Of a stretch of DNA of 64,000 nt, positions 52,047 to 61,192 are shown piece by piece. A program made the translations under genes and the position numbers. This DNA comes from Streptomyces sp. NBC_01446 (GTDB lineage: Bacteria > Actinomycetota > Actinomycetes > Streptomycetales > Streptomycetaceae). Position 1 is the first letter of the stretch; every line of letters starts with the position of its first letter. The stretch is taken from the NCBI RefSeq assembly GCF_026340095.1, contig NZ_JAPEPO010000001.1, positions 6,286,001 to 6,350,000 on the forward strand. Reading direction: 5' to 3'. The notes under the pieces were generated by a model. The model worked only from the letters and a program-made list of their open reading frames with translations, was not told where the DNA came from and did not search any database.

Positions 52047-53285
52047 TCAGTCGTCGTGGGCGTCCGCGGCCTCGACCTCTTCACGGGTGATGCCGAGAAG
52101 GTAGAGGACGGTGTCGAGGAACGGCACGTTCACCGCGGTGTGCGCGGCCTCGCGGACCACGGGCTTCGCGTTGAAGGCGACACCGAGGCCCGCCGCGTTC
52201 AGCATGTCCAGATCGTTGGCGCCGTCGCCGATCGCCACGGTCTGCGCGAGCGGCACCCCCGCCTCCGCTGCGAACCGGCGCAGCAGACGCGCCTTGCCCG
52301 CGCGGTCCACGATCTCGCCGGTGACCCGGCCGGTCAGCTTTCCGTCGACGATCTCCAGGGTGTTGGCCTGGGCGAAGTCGAGCCCGAGCCGGTCCTGCAG
52401 ATCGTCCGTGACCTGGGTGAACCCGCCCGAGACGACGCCCACTTGATAGCCGAGCCGCTTCAGCGTGCGGATCAGGGTCCGCGCGCCGGGCGTGAGCCGC
52501 ACCTCGGCGCGGACCTTGTCGACGACCGACGCGTCGAGCCCGGCGAGCAGCGCGACCCGCGCGTGCAGCGACTGCTCGAAGTCCAGCTCGCCCCGCATCG
52601 CCGCCGCGGTGACCTCGGCGACCTTGTCCTCGCAGCCGGCGTGCGCCGCGAAGAGCTCGATGACCTCGTCCTGGATGAGCGTCGAGTCGACGTCCATCAC
52701 GACGAGGCGCTGGGCGCGCCGGTGCAGCCCGGCCGCGACGACGGCGACATCGACGCCGAGCGCCGCCGACTCCGTCGCGAGTGCGGTGCGCAGGGGCTCG
52801 GTCTCGGTGCCGGAGACGGCGAACTCGACCGCGGTCACGGGGTACTTCGCGAGCCGGAAGATACGGTCGATGTTGCCGCCGGTGCCGGTGATCCTGGCTG
52901 CGATGGCGGCCGTCGTCTCCGCGGTCAGCGGGTGGCCGAGCACGGTGACGAGCGAGCGGCCGAGACCGCGCGGACGGTTGTCGCCGATGCCCGAGATGAT
53001 CTCGGCCTGCATCCGCATGGACTCCGCCCAGCTGTGGACGGTGGCCCGCAGGTCGCCCTCGAGACCGGGGGGCGGCTCCGTCACCAGGGCGCACAGGACA
53101 ATGCGGCCTCGGGTGACGACCTGCTCGATGTCGACGACATCGACGGAGTAGGCGGCGAGGGTGTCGAAGAGCCCGGCGGTGATGCCGGGGCGGTCCTTGC
53201 CGAATATCTTGACGAGGAGCGTCGGGACGTCGTCCGGAACTGCGACCGGGACGTCAGCGGGGTGGCGGGGCTGCGAAGCACTCAT
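52047..53285 (-). CDS. serB: Phosphoserine phosphatase with N-terminal ACT domains
   Basis: 412 residues. Two ACT-like regions (about 22-95 and 108-180: LLVKIFGKDRPGITAGLFDT, LVTVLGHPLTAETTAAI) precede the HAD domain with nucleophile Asp198 and Asp200 (VMDVDSTLI), VSGGFTQV, and GDGANDLDML. It performs the last step of serine synthesis; the ACT domains suggest serine feedback. Confidence 0.95.
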   Translation of the reverse strand: MSASQPRHPADVPVAVPDDVPTLLVKIFGKDRPGITAGLFDTLAAYSVDVVDIEQVVTRGRIVLCALVTEPPPGLEGDLRATVHSWAESMRMQAEIISGIGDNRPRGLGRSLVTVLGHPLTAETTAAIAARITGTGGNIDRIFRLAKYPVTAVEFAVSGTETEPLRTALATESAALGVDVAVVAAGLHRRAQRLVVMDVDSTLIQDEVIELFAAHAGCEDKVAEVTAAAMRGELDFEQSLHARVALLAGLDASVVDKVRAEVRLTPGARTLIRTLKRLGYQVGVVSGGFTQVTDDLQDRLGLDFAQANTLEIVDGKLTGRVTGEIVDRAGKARLLRRFAAEAGVPLAQTVAIGDGANDLDMLNAAGLGVAFNAKPVVREAAHTAVNVPFLDTVLYLLGITREEVEAADAHDD

Positions 53286-53398
53286 GGTGGTCCCACGTTA
53301 TCCGGCCCACGTCGCGGTGCGCGGTGGTGGTCCGTGTGGCGGACATGTGCGGCGCCCACCCCGACCGGCCCCTTCACCGTCCACCGCCCGTACTCGGC

Positions 53399-55294
53399 TC
53401 AGCCGCGCGGGCCCCTCCGGGGTGGCGGCGGCCCCTCCTCGTCCGGCGACGACGGCGACGGTGCCGGCGAGCGCGGCAGTGGCGGCGGGGGAGGTGGCGG
53501 TGGCGGCACGGGCCATCCGCCCTTGCCGGACCCGGACCCGGACCCGGAACCCGACCCGGGCCGCCCCCGCGGACGCGGCGGCACCGGTGGCCTGACCGGC
53601 CCCACCACCGTCGGCGCCCCGTACAGATCGTCCGGCAGACCATCCTGCCGATTGCCCGACCGGTCCCGCGACCGATCGCTCGACCTGTTCCCCGACCGAT
53701 CGCTCGTCCGGTCGCCCGCCCGTTCGTCCGCCCGTTCGTCCGGCGGCTTCAGATACGGGTTCGCCCCGTCCGGCGACGCCCGGTACGGAATGCTCGGCCG
53801 ATACGGCCCCGCCTCCTGGGGCGGGACGGGCCCGACGGGCCGGACCGCGCGGTCCCCCCGTTCCCACCGCTCCTCCGGTTCCACGCCGCCCCCGCCCAGC
53901 GCAGCAGGAGCCGCCCGGCGGCCCGCCGCCCCCGCCCCGTGAGCCAGCAGCGCCCCCACGGCTCCGGCCCCCGCTCCCCAAGCGGCCCCGAGCAGCAGCG
54001 CCATGCCGAGATGTCCGTGCAGCTCGATGCCGGCCCCGAATGCGTCGAAGCCGAGTACGGACAGCGAGGCGTCCGCCGACACGTCCGTCAGCCGCACGAG
54101 CAGCGGCAGGCCGAGCGCCGTGACGACCCCGAGCCGCAGCGCGCACCTCCCGGCGAAGCCGACGGCGCCCATCGGCCGCGACCCGGGCCCGCCGGTCACC
54201 GCAGGTGTCCGTACGGCGGTCAGCACGCCCGCGAGCACCGTCATCAGAACGGTCGCGAAGGCCAACAGCCATATCCTGCCGTCCAGTTCGGCAAGACGGC
54301 CCAGCGTCACCGGCTCGTTCGTGTGTACCCGCAGCAGCTCGTCGACCGGGTGGGGAAGGGCCTGCGCGAGGGCGCCCGTCGCCTTGCCGTCCCACGGGAC
54401 GAAGAGGCCTAGGGGAATGCCGAGCCACACCCCGTTGGGTGCCCCGAGCAGCGCGGCGCCCGCGATCCGCCGCGGATGGTCGTCGCCGATCATCGCGTAC
54501 GCCGCCGCCGCGAGCCCCGCGGCCACCGCTACCAGTAACACCGTGACCAGCGACGAAGCGGCGGGACGAACCACCCGGTGCAGCGCGTCGAGGGCGCGCG
54601 GGAGCGGCGTCCGACGTGAGGCGAGCAGTGCGATCAGCAGGACGCCGATCACCCACGCGGCGCCGCCCAGCAGAGAGGACCCGGTCTCGACGGTGAACCC
54701 GACGGTCGCCTTCGCGTCCGCGAGGCCGCCGATGTGGTCCGGCAGGAGCCCTCCGAGGTCGAGGCCGCCCGGCAGCTTGTCCTTGATGCCGCCCGGCAGA
54801 TCCCCGTCCGGTATCCGGTCGAGCCCGAGCTTCCCGCCGTCAATCGTGATGAGGTCGTGACCCGCCCAGGCGAGCCCTGCGAGCATCGCCAGAAACAGCG
54901 CGGCCACGCTCCCCGCGCGTGCCGCGAGTTCGGCCAGCGTGACCTCAACTCCCGTCCCACGTAAGGAACGCAGGAAGAACCAGCTGAGCAGCAGAGCGCC
55001 CGTGAGGCCCACACCGAGCGGCGCGATATCGATCGCCGTGTGGGCCTGCGCGCCGTCCAGCCCGAAGGCTGAGACGTCTCCCGACGGCGTGACTTTCCCA
55101 CCCACTCCAAGGACCACCACCGCGGCCGTCATCGGGCCGAGCGAGCCCGCGGAATCCGCACCGAGCAGATGAAGGCCGGCCGCGGCGACCGCCGCCATCC
55201 CGATGAACGCCCAGCTCACGGAGGCGACCGCGGAGAGCAGTACATCGCTCCAGCGCACGCCCTCGTGCCCGGTCCCCAGAACAACGGTCTCCAT
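53399..55294 (-). CDS. Streptophobe family membrane protein
   Basis: 631 residues. About 10-12 hydrophobic helices fill the first 470 residues (for example SVSWAFIGMAAVAAAGLHLL, FLAMLAGLAWAGHDLI, LLLVAVAAGLAAAAYAMIG in other words of similar length). The last 150 residues are disordered: Asp-Arg-Ser repeats (SDRSGNRSSDRS), a Gly-Ser run, nine consecutive prolines and an acidic stretch. The family is Streptomyces-typical and of unknown function. The ATG at 55294 follows GGGGGCC; a start at 55342 is also possible. It is divergent from the FHA-ABC gene. Confidence 0.85.
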   Translation of the reverse strand: METVVLGTGHEGVRWSDVLLSAVASVSWAFIGMAAVAAAGLHLLGADSAGSLGPMTAAVVVLGVGGKVTPSGDVSAFGLDGAQAHTAIDIAPLGVGLTGALLLSWFFLRSLRGTGVEVTLAELAARAGSVAALFLAMLAGLAWAGHDLITIDGGKLGLDRIPDGDLPGGIKDKLPGGLDLGGLLPDHIGGLADAKATVGFTVETGSSLLGGAAWVIGVLLIALLASRRTPLPRALDALHRVVRPAASSLVTVLLVAVAAGLAAAAYAMIGDDHPRRIAGAALLGAPNGVWLGIPLGLFVPWDGKATGALAQALPHPVDELLRVHTNEPVTLGRLAELDGRIWLLAFATVLMTVLAGVLTAVRTPAVTGGPGSRPMGAVGFAGRCALRLGVVTALGLPLLVRLTDVSADASLSVLGFDAFGAGIELHGHLGMALLLGAAWGAGAGAVGALLAHGAGAAGRRAAPAALGGGGVEPEERWERGDRAVRPVGPVPPQEAGPYRPSIPYRASPDGANPYLKPPDERADERAGDRTSDRSGNRSSDRSRDRSGNRQDGLPDDLYGAPTVVGPVRPPVPPRPRGRPGSGSGSGSGSGKGGWPVPPPPPPPPPLPRSPAPSPSSPDEEGPPPPRRGPRG

Positions 55295-55560
55295 CAGGGC
55301 CCCCGTTCCGTACCGTGATGTATCGGATGTCCATTCGCGCATGATCCGTAGGCACTTGTGAGCGCTTACCACTCTCCGGGGCTGTTTCTGCCTCGTCAAC
55401 GGGGAGGGCGTACAGGCGCGTAGACAGTCTTCCCAAGGACCGCCTCAAGGCCCGACTTTCGGTCAGGGGGCTCCGCCTGAAATAGTTCCCCACGATGTTC
55501 GACATCCCTAGACTCCCCAAGATGGGGGCTAGCTCGGGGGACAACTCAGTGGGGCATGGA

Positions 55561-58095
55561 GTGCCGGAACTCGTACTGGAATTGAATGGAAGGACCTGGA
55601 CGCTCGACCCGTCCAGGTCATACACCCTCGGACGTGATCCGCAGGGGGACGTCGCGATCGACGATGCCAGGGTGTCCTGGCGTCACGCCACCATCAGCTG
55701 GGGCGGCCGCAGTTGGGTCATCGAGGACCACGGCTCCACCAACGGCACGTTCGTGCAGGGTCAGCGGATCCATCAGATGGAGATCGGCCCGGGCTCGACG
55801 CTGCACCTCGGCAACGCGACGGACGGTCCGCGGGTCAGCCTCTCGGGCAGCGCCTCCGGCGCGGCCGTGCCCGCGGCCCAGCAGGCCCAGCAGCAGGTCC
55901 ACCCGCAGCAGGCGCCGGCCCAGCAGCCGCACGCCGCGCCGCAAGGTGGTGGCGCCGGCTGGGCGCACAACGCCCCGCAGCAGCAGGTGCCCGCCCAGCA
56001 GGGCTGGCAGCAGCCGCAGCAGGCGCAGAACATCCCGCCCCAGCAGGGGCCCGGCGGTGTCGCGGGGGCTCCGCCGGTGTACGGCGACCGCAGCCCCACC
56101 ACGTTCCACCAGCTGGCCCTCGGCCGCGTGATGCGGATCGGCCGCGCCCTCGAGAACGAGCTGGTGGTCTCCGACCTCCAGGTCTCGCGCCTGCACGCCG
56201 AGTTCCACGCGACGCCCGACGGCCGCTACGAGATCCGTGACCTCGGCTCGCACAACGGCACGTACGTCAACGGTATGCCGATCGCCAAGGGCGGCTCCGC
56301 GCTGCTCGGCCCGAACGACATCGTCGGCGTCGGCCACTCGACGTTCCGCCTCGTCGGCGACCGTCTCGAGGAGTTCGTCGACACCGGTGAGGTCTCCTTC
56401 TCCGCCCGCCATCTGACGGTGACGGTCGACGGGGGCAAGGACATCCTCAAGGACGTCTCCTTCGGCGTCCCGGAGAAGTCGCTCATCGCGGTCATCGGCC
56501 CCTCGGGCTCCGGCAAGTCCACCCTGCTCAAGGCGCTCACCGGCTACCGGCCCGCCAACAAGGGCGACGTGCTCTACGACAACCGGAACCTGTACAAGCA
56601 GTTCGCCGAGCTGCGTCAGCGCATCGGTCTGGTCCCGCAGGACGACATCCTGCACAAGGAACTGACCGTCAAGAAGGCTCTCAAGTACGCGGCCAAGCTG
56701 CGCTTCCCCTCGGACACCAGCGAGCAGGAGCGCGCGCAGCGCATCGACGAGGTGCTGCGCGAGCTCAAGCTGGACATCCACAAGGAGAAGAAGGTCACCT
56801 CCCTCTCCGGTGGCCAGCGCAAGCGCGTCTCCGTCGCCCTGGAGCTGCTCACCAAGCCGTCGCTGATCTTCCTGGACGAGCCGACCTCCGGCCTCGACCC
56901 GGGCATGGACCGCGACGTCATGCAGCTCCTGCGCGGCCTCGCCGACGACGGCCGCACGGTCCTCGTCGTCACGCACTCGGTCGCCGAGCTGGCGATCTGC
57001 GACAAGCTCCTGGTGATGGCGCCGGGCGGTTCGGTGGCGTACTTCGGTCCGCCCGAGGAGGCTCTGAACTTCTTCGGCTACAGCACCTGGGCCGATGTCT
57101 TCTCCGCCTTCGAGAACTACCGCGACTACGACTGGGCGGGCCGCTGGAAGGGCTCGCAGCACTACCAGATGTACGCCGCGGACATCGACGCCGTCGCCGC
57201 ACAGTCCGTACACATGCCGCCGCCGCAGGCGATGAAGCCGCCCAAGCCGCAGGGCTGGGGCTCACAGCTGTGGACCCTGATCCGCCGCTACACGTCGGTG
57301 ATCGCGTCCGACAAGGGCTTCCTGGGCCTGATGGTGATCCTGCCGGCGGTCCTCGGCGTCGTCAGCACGGTGATCCCGGCCGACTTCGGCCTGGGCCCGC
57401 CAAAGCCGCCGTCCCGGTTCAACGGCGACGCCGGCACGATCATGCTGATCCTCGCGGTCGGCATGTGCTTCTCGGGCGCGGCCAACTCCGTACGTGAGCT
57501 GATCAAGGAACGCGTCATCTACGAACGGGAGCGGGCCACCGGCCTGTCCCGCTCGGCGTACCTGATGTCCAAGGTGATCGTCCTCGGCGTCGTCACGGCC
57601 ATCCAGGGCGTGATCATCTGCGCCATCGGCTTCGTCCCGCGCGACCTGCCGGCCGAGGGTCTGATGATGCCGCCGGCCGTCGAGCTGTGCATCGTGATCA
57701 TCGCGCTCGGCTTCACCTCGATGATGTTCGGCCTGGTCATCTCCTCGCTGGTGAAGACCGCCGAGAAGACGATGCCGCTCCTGGTCATGTTCGCGATCGT
57801 CCAGGTCGTCTTCACCGGCATCCTGTTCCAGGTGTACGGCTCGCCGGGCCTGGAGCAGTTCGCGTGGCTGATGCCGTCGCGCTGGGCCATCGCCGGCGCC
57901 GGTTCGACGCTCGACCTCGCGCACCTCATGCCGCCGTGGGACCAGGCGCACCCGAACGACCTGGACCCGCTGTGGGAGCACTCGGTGAGCCAGTGGGGCA
58001 TCAACCTCGCGATCCTCATCGCCCTCGGTGTCATCTGCGGCTTCGCGGTCGCGCGCCTGCTGCGCCGCCACGAGCCCGAGGTCATGCGCAAGTAG
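55561..58095 (+). CDS. FHA-domain ABC transporter, ABCG type, single polypeptide
   Basis: About 844 residues. The order is FHA domain 1 (about 20-70: TLGRDPQGDVAIDD, DHGSTNGTFV), a Gln-rich linker (about 105-175), FHA domain 2 (about 190-260: RIGRALENELVVSD, DLGSHNGTYVN), an ABC ATPase (GPSGSGKST, LSGGQRKRVSVA, LIFLDEPTSGLDP) and six C-terminal helices. FHA domains bind phosphothreonine, so Ser/Thr kinases probably control transport. The GTG at 55561 (PELVLELNG) matches where I recall homologues starting; the ATG at 55495 adds 22 residues. Confidence 0.93.
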   Translation: MPELVLELNGRTWTLDPSRSYTLGRDPQGDVAIDDARVSWRHATISWGGRSWVIEDHGSTNGTFVQGQRIHQMEIGPGSTLHLGNATDGPRVSLSGSASGAAVPAAQQAQQQVHPQQAPAQQPHAAPQGGGAGWAHNAPQQQVPAQQGWQQPQQAQNIPPQQGPGGVAGAPPVYGDRSPTTFHQLALGRVMRIGRALENELVVSDLQVSRLHAEFHATPDGRYEIRDLGSHNGTYVNGMPIAKGGSALLGPNDIVGVGHSTFRLVGDRLEEFVDTGEVSFSARHLTVTVDGGKDILKDVSFGVPEKSLIAVIGPSGSGKSTLLKALTGYRPANKGDVLYDNRNLYKQFAELRQRIGLVPQDDILHKELTVKKALKYAAKLRFPSDTSEQERAQRIDEVLRELKLDIHKEKKVTSLSGGQRKRVSVALELLTKPSLIFLDEPTSGLDPGMDRDVMQLLRGLADDGRTVLVVTHSVAELAICDKLLVMAPGGSVAYFGPPEEALNFFGYSTWADVFSAFENYRDYDWAGRWKGSQHYQMYAADIDAVAAQSVHMPPPQAMKPPKPQGWGSQLWTLIRRYTSVIASDKGFLGLMVILPAVLGVVSTVIPADFGLGPPKPPSRFNGDAGTIMLILAVGMCFSGAANSVRELIKERVIYERERATGLSRSAYLMSKVIVLGVVTAIQGVIICAIGFVPRDLPAEGLMMPPAVELCIVIIALGFTSMMFGLVISSLVKTAEKTMPLLVMFAIVQVVFTGILFQVYGSPGLEQFAWLMPSRWAIAGAGSTLDLAHLMPPWDQAHPNDLDPLWEHSVSQWGINLAILIALGVICGFAVARLLRRHEPEVMRK

Positions 58096-58113
58096 CGTGA
58101 CCCGCGCACGGAT

Positions 58114-58147
58114 GAAGGGCGGCACCCCGCACGGGGTGCCGCCCTTC
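58114..58147. terminator. Bidirectional terminator between FHA-ABC gene and SLT gene
   Basis: GAAGGGCGGCACCCC-GCAC-GGGGTGCCGCCCTTC is a perfect 15-bp stem between convergent genes. Confidence 0.92.
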
Positions 58148-58182
58148 GGCGTTCACGAAGACCCTGAGGTCCAGGGAGAGTC

Positions 58183-58914
58183 TCAGTAAGCGCTGTTCAC
58201 GTTGTCCATCGAGCCGTACTTGTCCGCGGCGTAGTTCGCGGCGGCGGTGATGTTGGCGACCGGGTCGTAGATGTTCCACGAGGTACCGGGGACGTGGTAC
58301 GCGGCGAAGGTCGGCGGGATGACCTGCAGCAGACCCTTCGACGGGATGCCGTTGATCGCGTTGATGTCCCAGTTGTTGATCGCCTGCGGGTTGCCGGACG
58401 ACTCGCGGATGATGTTGCGGTGCAGGCCGTTGTAGGAGCCCGGGATGCCCTTGGCCTTCATGATGGCCAGGGACTCGCGGATCCAGCCGTCCAGGTTGTT
58501 CGCGTAGACCGGCTTCCGGGCGGCGGCGCGGCTGGCGGCCTCCCTGACCTGGCGGTCCTTCTCGACCTTGGCCTTTGCAGCTGCGTCGACCTTGGCCTTC
58601 GCCGCGGCCGCGTCGGCGGCCTTCTTCGTCGCGGCGACCTGCGTGGCCTTCAGCTTGGCGGCCGCGTTCCTGACCTGCTGGTCGGCGGTGGCCATCTGGT
58701 TGGTGACGCTGGCGTGCACGTCCTTGATCTGGGGCTTGCCGGCGGCCACCTCGAAGGCGGCCGGAGCCGCCGAAATCGTCTCGGCCTCCGCGTTGGAGTT
58801 GCCCGGCACCAGCGTGAACGCGAGGGCAGCGGCGCCGAGAGTGGCGATACCGGCGATCGAGTACTTGTGGGTCTTCGTCAGGGGACTATGACCGGAGAAG
58901 CTGAGCTTGGACAT
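58183..58914 (-). CDS. Secreted lytic transglycosylase (SLT domain)
   Basis: 243 residues. A signal/anchor helix lies at about 20-42 (YSIAGIATLGAAALAFTLVP). Next is an Ala/Lys-rich helical region (about 65-130, KKAADAAAAKAKVDAAAKAK), and then the C-terminal SLT domain with the catalytic Glu in NIIRESSGNP and GLLQVIPPTFAAY. It cleaves peptidoglycan. The ATG at 58914 has AGAGG at good spacing; a GTG 33 bases upstream is less likely. Confidence 0.92.
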   Translation of the reverse strand: MSKLSFSGHSPLTKTHKYSIAGIATLGAAALAFTLVPGNSNAEAETISAAPAAFEVAAGKPQIKDVHASVTNQMATADQQVRNAAAKLKATQVAATKKAADAAAAKAKVDAAAKAKVEKDRQVREAASRAAARKPVYANNLDGWIRESLAIMKAKGIPGSYNGLHRNIIRESSGNPQAINNWDINAINGIPSKGLLQVIPPTFAAYHVPGTSWNIYDPVANITAAANYAADKYGSMDNVNSAY

Positions 58915-59025
58915 GGAGGACCTCTTCGAATCGGGGAAGTCGCTCACCGGTCCAGAGCAGGACCGCTCATGTTTCGGTCATGAACGCCGTGGGTACCGGC
59001 CCACGCTGTCGAGCAACGAGAGCCA

Positions 59026-59054
59026 TTGTTAGCGGCCGCAAAATTCCGTGGCAA
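59026..59054 (-). promoter_or_regulatory. Candidate promoter of the SLT gene
   Basis: On the minus strand TTGCCA (59054-59049), 17 bases, then TAACAA (59031-59026) resembles a housekeeping sigma promoter. It would give a leader of roughly 105 bases. I looked for a ydaO-type riboswitch in that leader and saw none. Confidence 0.45.
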
Positions 59055-59209
59055 AGGTGTGACGTACGAAGCCGGGTAGTGGATCAGGCCCCCTGGCGAG
59101 GTCCATTTCGCCCTTCCTGCCCCGGTACTGCCGCCCACAGCTAATTCCTAGCCGCCTTCGTACGTGACGTGGGCCCTATGTGCGGGGTCACATCGGGCAC
59201 GTAACAACC

Positions 59210-60292
59210 TCACCAAGCGTTGCCACTGCAACGCGCTGCGTGACCGGATTCGTCAGGAAGTATGAGGTGGACGTCCCCAAACTCATGCCACAGGTAAAAA
59301 TGTCCCAATGCTTCCGCATATGTACGGGTAATTGCCTCGGCTCCTGCGATGGCCTCCAGCATCAGCAGATGCGACGCCTCCGGCTCGTGCAGCCCGGTGA
59401 GGAGGCCGTCCACCACCCGCACACCCCGCTCGGGCGTCACCACGAGGTCCGTCCAGCCCGCGGCCGCCCGCACCACCCCGTCCCGCCCCGCGGCCGACTC
59501 CACGGCCCGTACGGCCGTCGTCCCGACCGCCACCACCCGCCCGCCCCCGGCCCTCGCCGCGTTGATCAGCCGCGCCGACGCCTCCGGCACTTCGAACCGC
59601 TCCGGATACGGCGGCTCGTGCGACTCCGCCGACGCCACCCCCGTGTGCAGCGTGATGGGCGCGAACTGCACCCCCCTGCTGACCAGCTCCGCCACCAGTC
59701 GCGCAGTGAACGGACGTGCCGCACTCGGCATCTCCGCACTGCCGGCCCCGTCCGCGTACGGCAGCGCGAACACCGTCTGATAGACGGAGAGCGGCTGATC
59801 ACGCTCCGTATAGGAGTAGCGGATGGGCCTGCCGTGCCCCCGCAGCAGCGCGGGCACGTCCCCCGTGGCCCGCACCCACCACAACCGCGCCCCACCACCC
59901 GCCAGCGGCTCCTCCCATACGAGGCGCACACCTCCGGGGAGCACCGCCACCGTCCCCTCGGGACCGCCCGCACGCGGGCGCGTGGTGCCACGCCCGTCCG
60001 GGTCCCGCAACTCGACGGCCCATCGCCCGTCATCGCCACGCGTGGAGAAATGCACCACCACGCGCGCGTGCCCGATCCGCCCGTCGACCGCGGCGGCCAG
60101 CGTCGGCGACGTATTGACCACGAGCAGATCCCCGGCCCGCAACTCTCCCGGCAGCTGAGCGAAGTCCCGGTGCGTGACGTCCGTGCCGCGCGAGACGAGC
60201 AGCCGCACCGCGTCCCTGTCCAGGCCGGGCCCACGCTGCTCCGCCGGCACCCGGGCCGACAACTCCTCCGGTACCCGCACCGCGACGGTCAC
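59210..60292 (-). CDS. QueA-like protein (SAM:tRNA ribosyltransferase-isomerase family), divergent
   Basis: 360 residues, similar to QueA over its length: THRDFAQLPGELRAGDLLVV, RYSYTERDQPLSVYQTVF, PITLHTGV, AVGTTAVRAVESA and GHFYLWHEFGDVHLI. Signature positions have changed: QueA's NDTRV is NTSPT, and TNFHxPxSTL is TGLHEPEASHL. It may therefore not perform the queuosine step. The GTG at 60292 overlaps the upstream SDR stop as GTGA, which fixes the start and suggests a shared role. Confidence 0.85.
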   Translation of the reverse strand: MTVAVRVPEELSARVPAEQRGPGLDRDAVRLLVSRGTDVTHRDFAQLPGELRAGDLLVVNTSPTLAAAVDGRIGHARVVVHFSTRGDDGRWAVELRDPDGRGTTRPRAGGPEGTVAVLPGGVRLVWEEPLAGGGARLWWVRATGDVPALLRGHGRPIRYSYTERDQPLSVYQTVFALPYADGAGSAEMPSAARPFTARLVAELVSRGVQFAPITLHTGVASAESHEPPYPERFEVPEASARLINAARAGGGRVVAVGTTAVRAVESAAGRDGVVRAAAGWTDLVVTPERGVRVVDGLLTGLHEPEASHLLMLEAIAGAEAITRTYAEALGHFYLWHEFGDVHLILPDESGHAARCSGNAW

Positions 60293-60990
60293 CGTGCCCC
60301 CAGAAGAAGAGAGGGGGCGGCATATCGGCCGCTGTCCGGCCGCTCGTCGAGGAGCCGCAGGAACGCCGGCACCACCGTCTCCGGCAGCGGCCGGTCCGAG
60401 TCGTCGTCGAGCGGCGCCGCCGCCCGGTAGAGATCCGTGCGCATGTCGCCCGGATCCACCGCCCACACCCGCAGCCCCGGCTCCTCCACCGCGAGGACCG
60501 CGGACAGCTGGTCGAGCGCGGCCTTGGAAGCGCCGTACCCGCCCCAGGTCTCGTACGCCTCCGCCGACGCGTCCGAGCTCACCGAGACGACCGCGCCCCC
60601 GGCCGTCTCCCTCAGCAGCGGCAACGCCTCCTGCACCAGCCCGAGCGCCGCCACGACATTGACCTCCAGCGCCCGCCGCAGCCCCTCCACCGGCAGCGCG
60701 TCAAGGCGCACCAGCGGCTCGGCCCCCAGCGCGCTCGCGTTGTTCACCAGCAGATCGAGCCCCCCGAGACCGCGCGCCGCCGTCACCAGATCCGCGCGGT
60801 GCGCCGCGTCCGTGACATCCCCGGACAGCGCCTCCACCCGCGTCCCGTACTTCCCCGCCTCGTCCGCGGCCTCCCGCAGCACCGCCCCGGACCTGGCGTC
60901 GAGCACCAGATCCCAGCCGCGCCGCGCGAGCGCCACGGCGAGCGCGCGACCGAGCCCCTTCGAAGCCCCCGTGATGATCGCCACCGGCAT
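60289..60990 (-). CDS. SDR family NAD(P)-dependent oxidoreductase
   Basis: 233 residues. It has a full active site: TGASKGLG, VNNASA, SVSSDASAEAY and YGASK. LDARSG after strand 2 hints at NADP(H) or a relaxed preference. The ATG at 60990 follows GAGGGGACGG. It is translationally coupled to the QueA-like gene and divergent from the sensor kinase. Confidence 0.92.
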   Translation of the reverse strand: MPVAIITGASKGLGRALAVALARRGWDLVLDARSGAVLREAADEAGKYGTRVEALSGDVTDAAHRADLVTAARGLGGLDLLVNNASALGAEPLVRLDALPVEGLRRALEVNVVAALGLVQEALPLLRETAGGAVVSVSSDASAEAYETWGGYGASKAALDQLSAVLAVEEPGLRVWAVDPGDMRTDLYRAAAPLDDDSDRPLPETVVPAFLRLLDERPDSGRYAAPSLLLGAR

Positions 60991-61192
60991 GACATCCGTC
61001 CCCTCGGGCCCGTCGGGCCGCCCTTGTGCCGTACGTGCTTCGATCCGCCTCCAACGTAGGAACCGACCCGCCCAGGGCGCCTCGTCCGCGGGCCGCACCT
61101 CACCGGGGCCCTTCGCCCTACGTCCACCGGACCAGAAGGCGGCCGCTACAGGCCCGATACGCGCTGTCACACCCCGCCGGTACCTTGAGGTC

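Noticed and set aside
58915..59160. A ydaO (c-di-AMP) riboswitch upstream of the lytic transglycosylase gene, as found for some cell-wall hydrolase genes in Streptomyces
   Set aside because: The leader lacks the conserved GGGG..CGGGGAGCCG-type blocks; only a plain promoter-like pair is visible.
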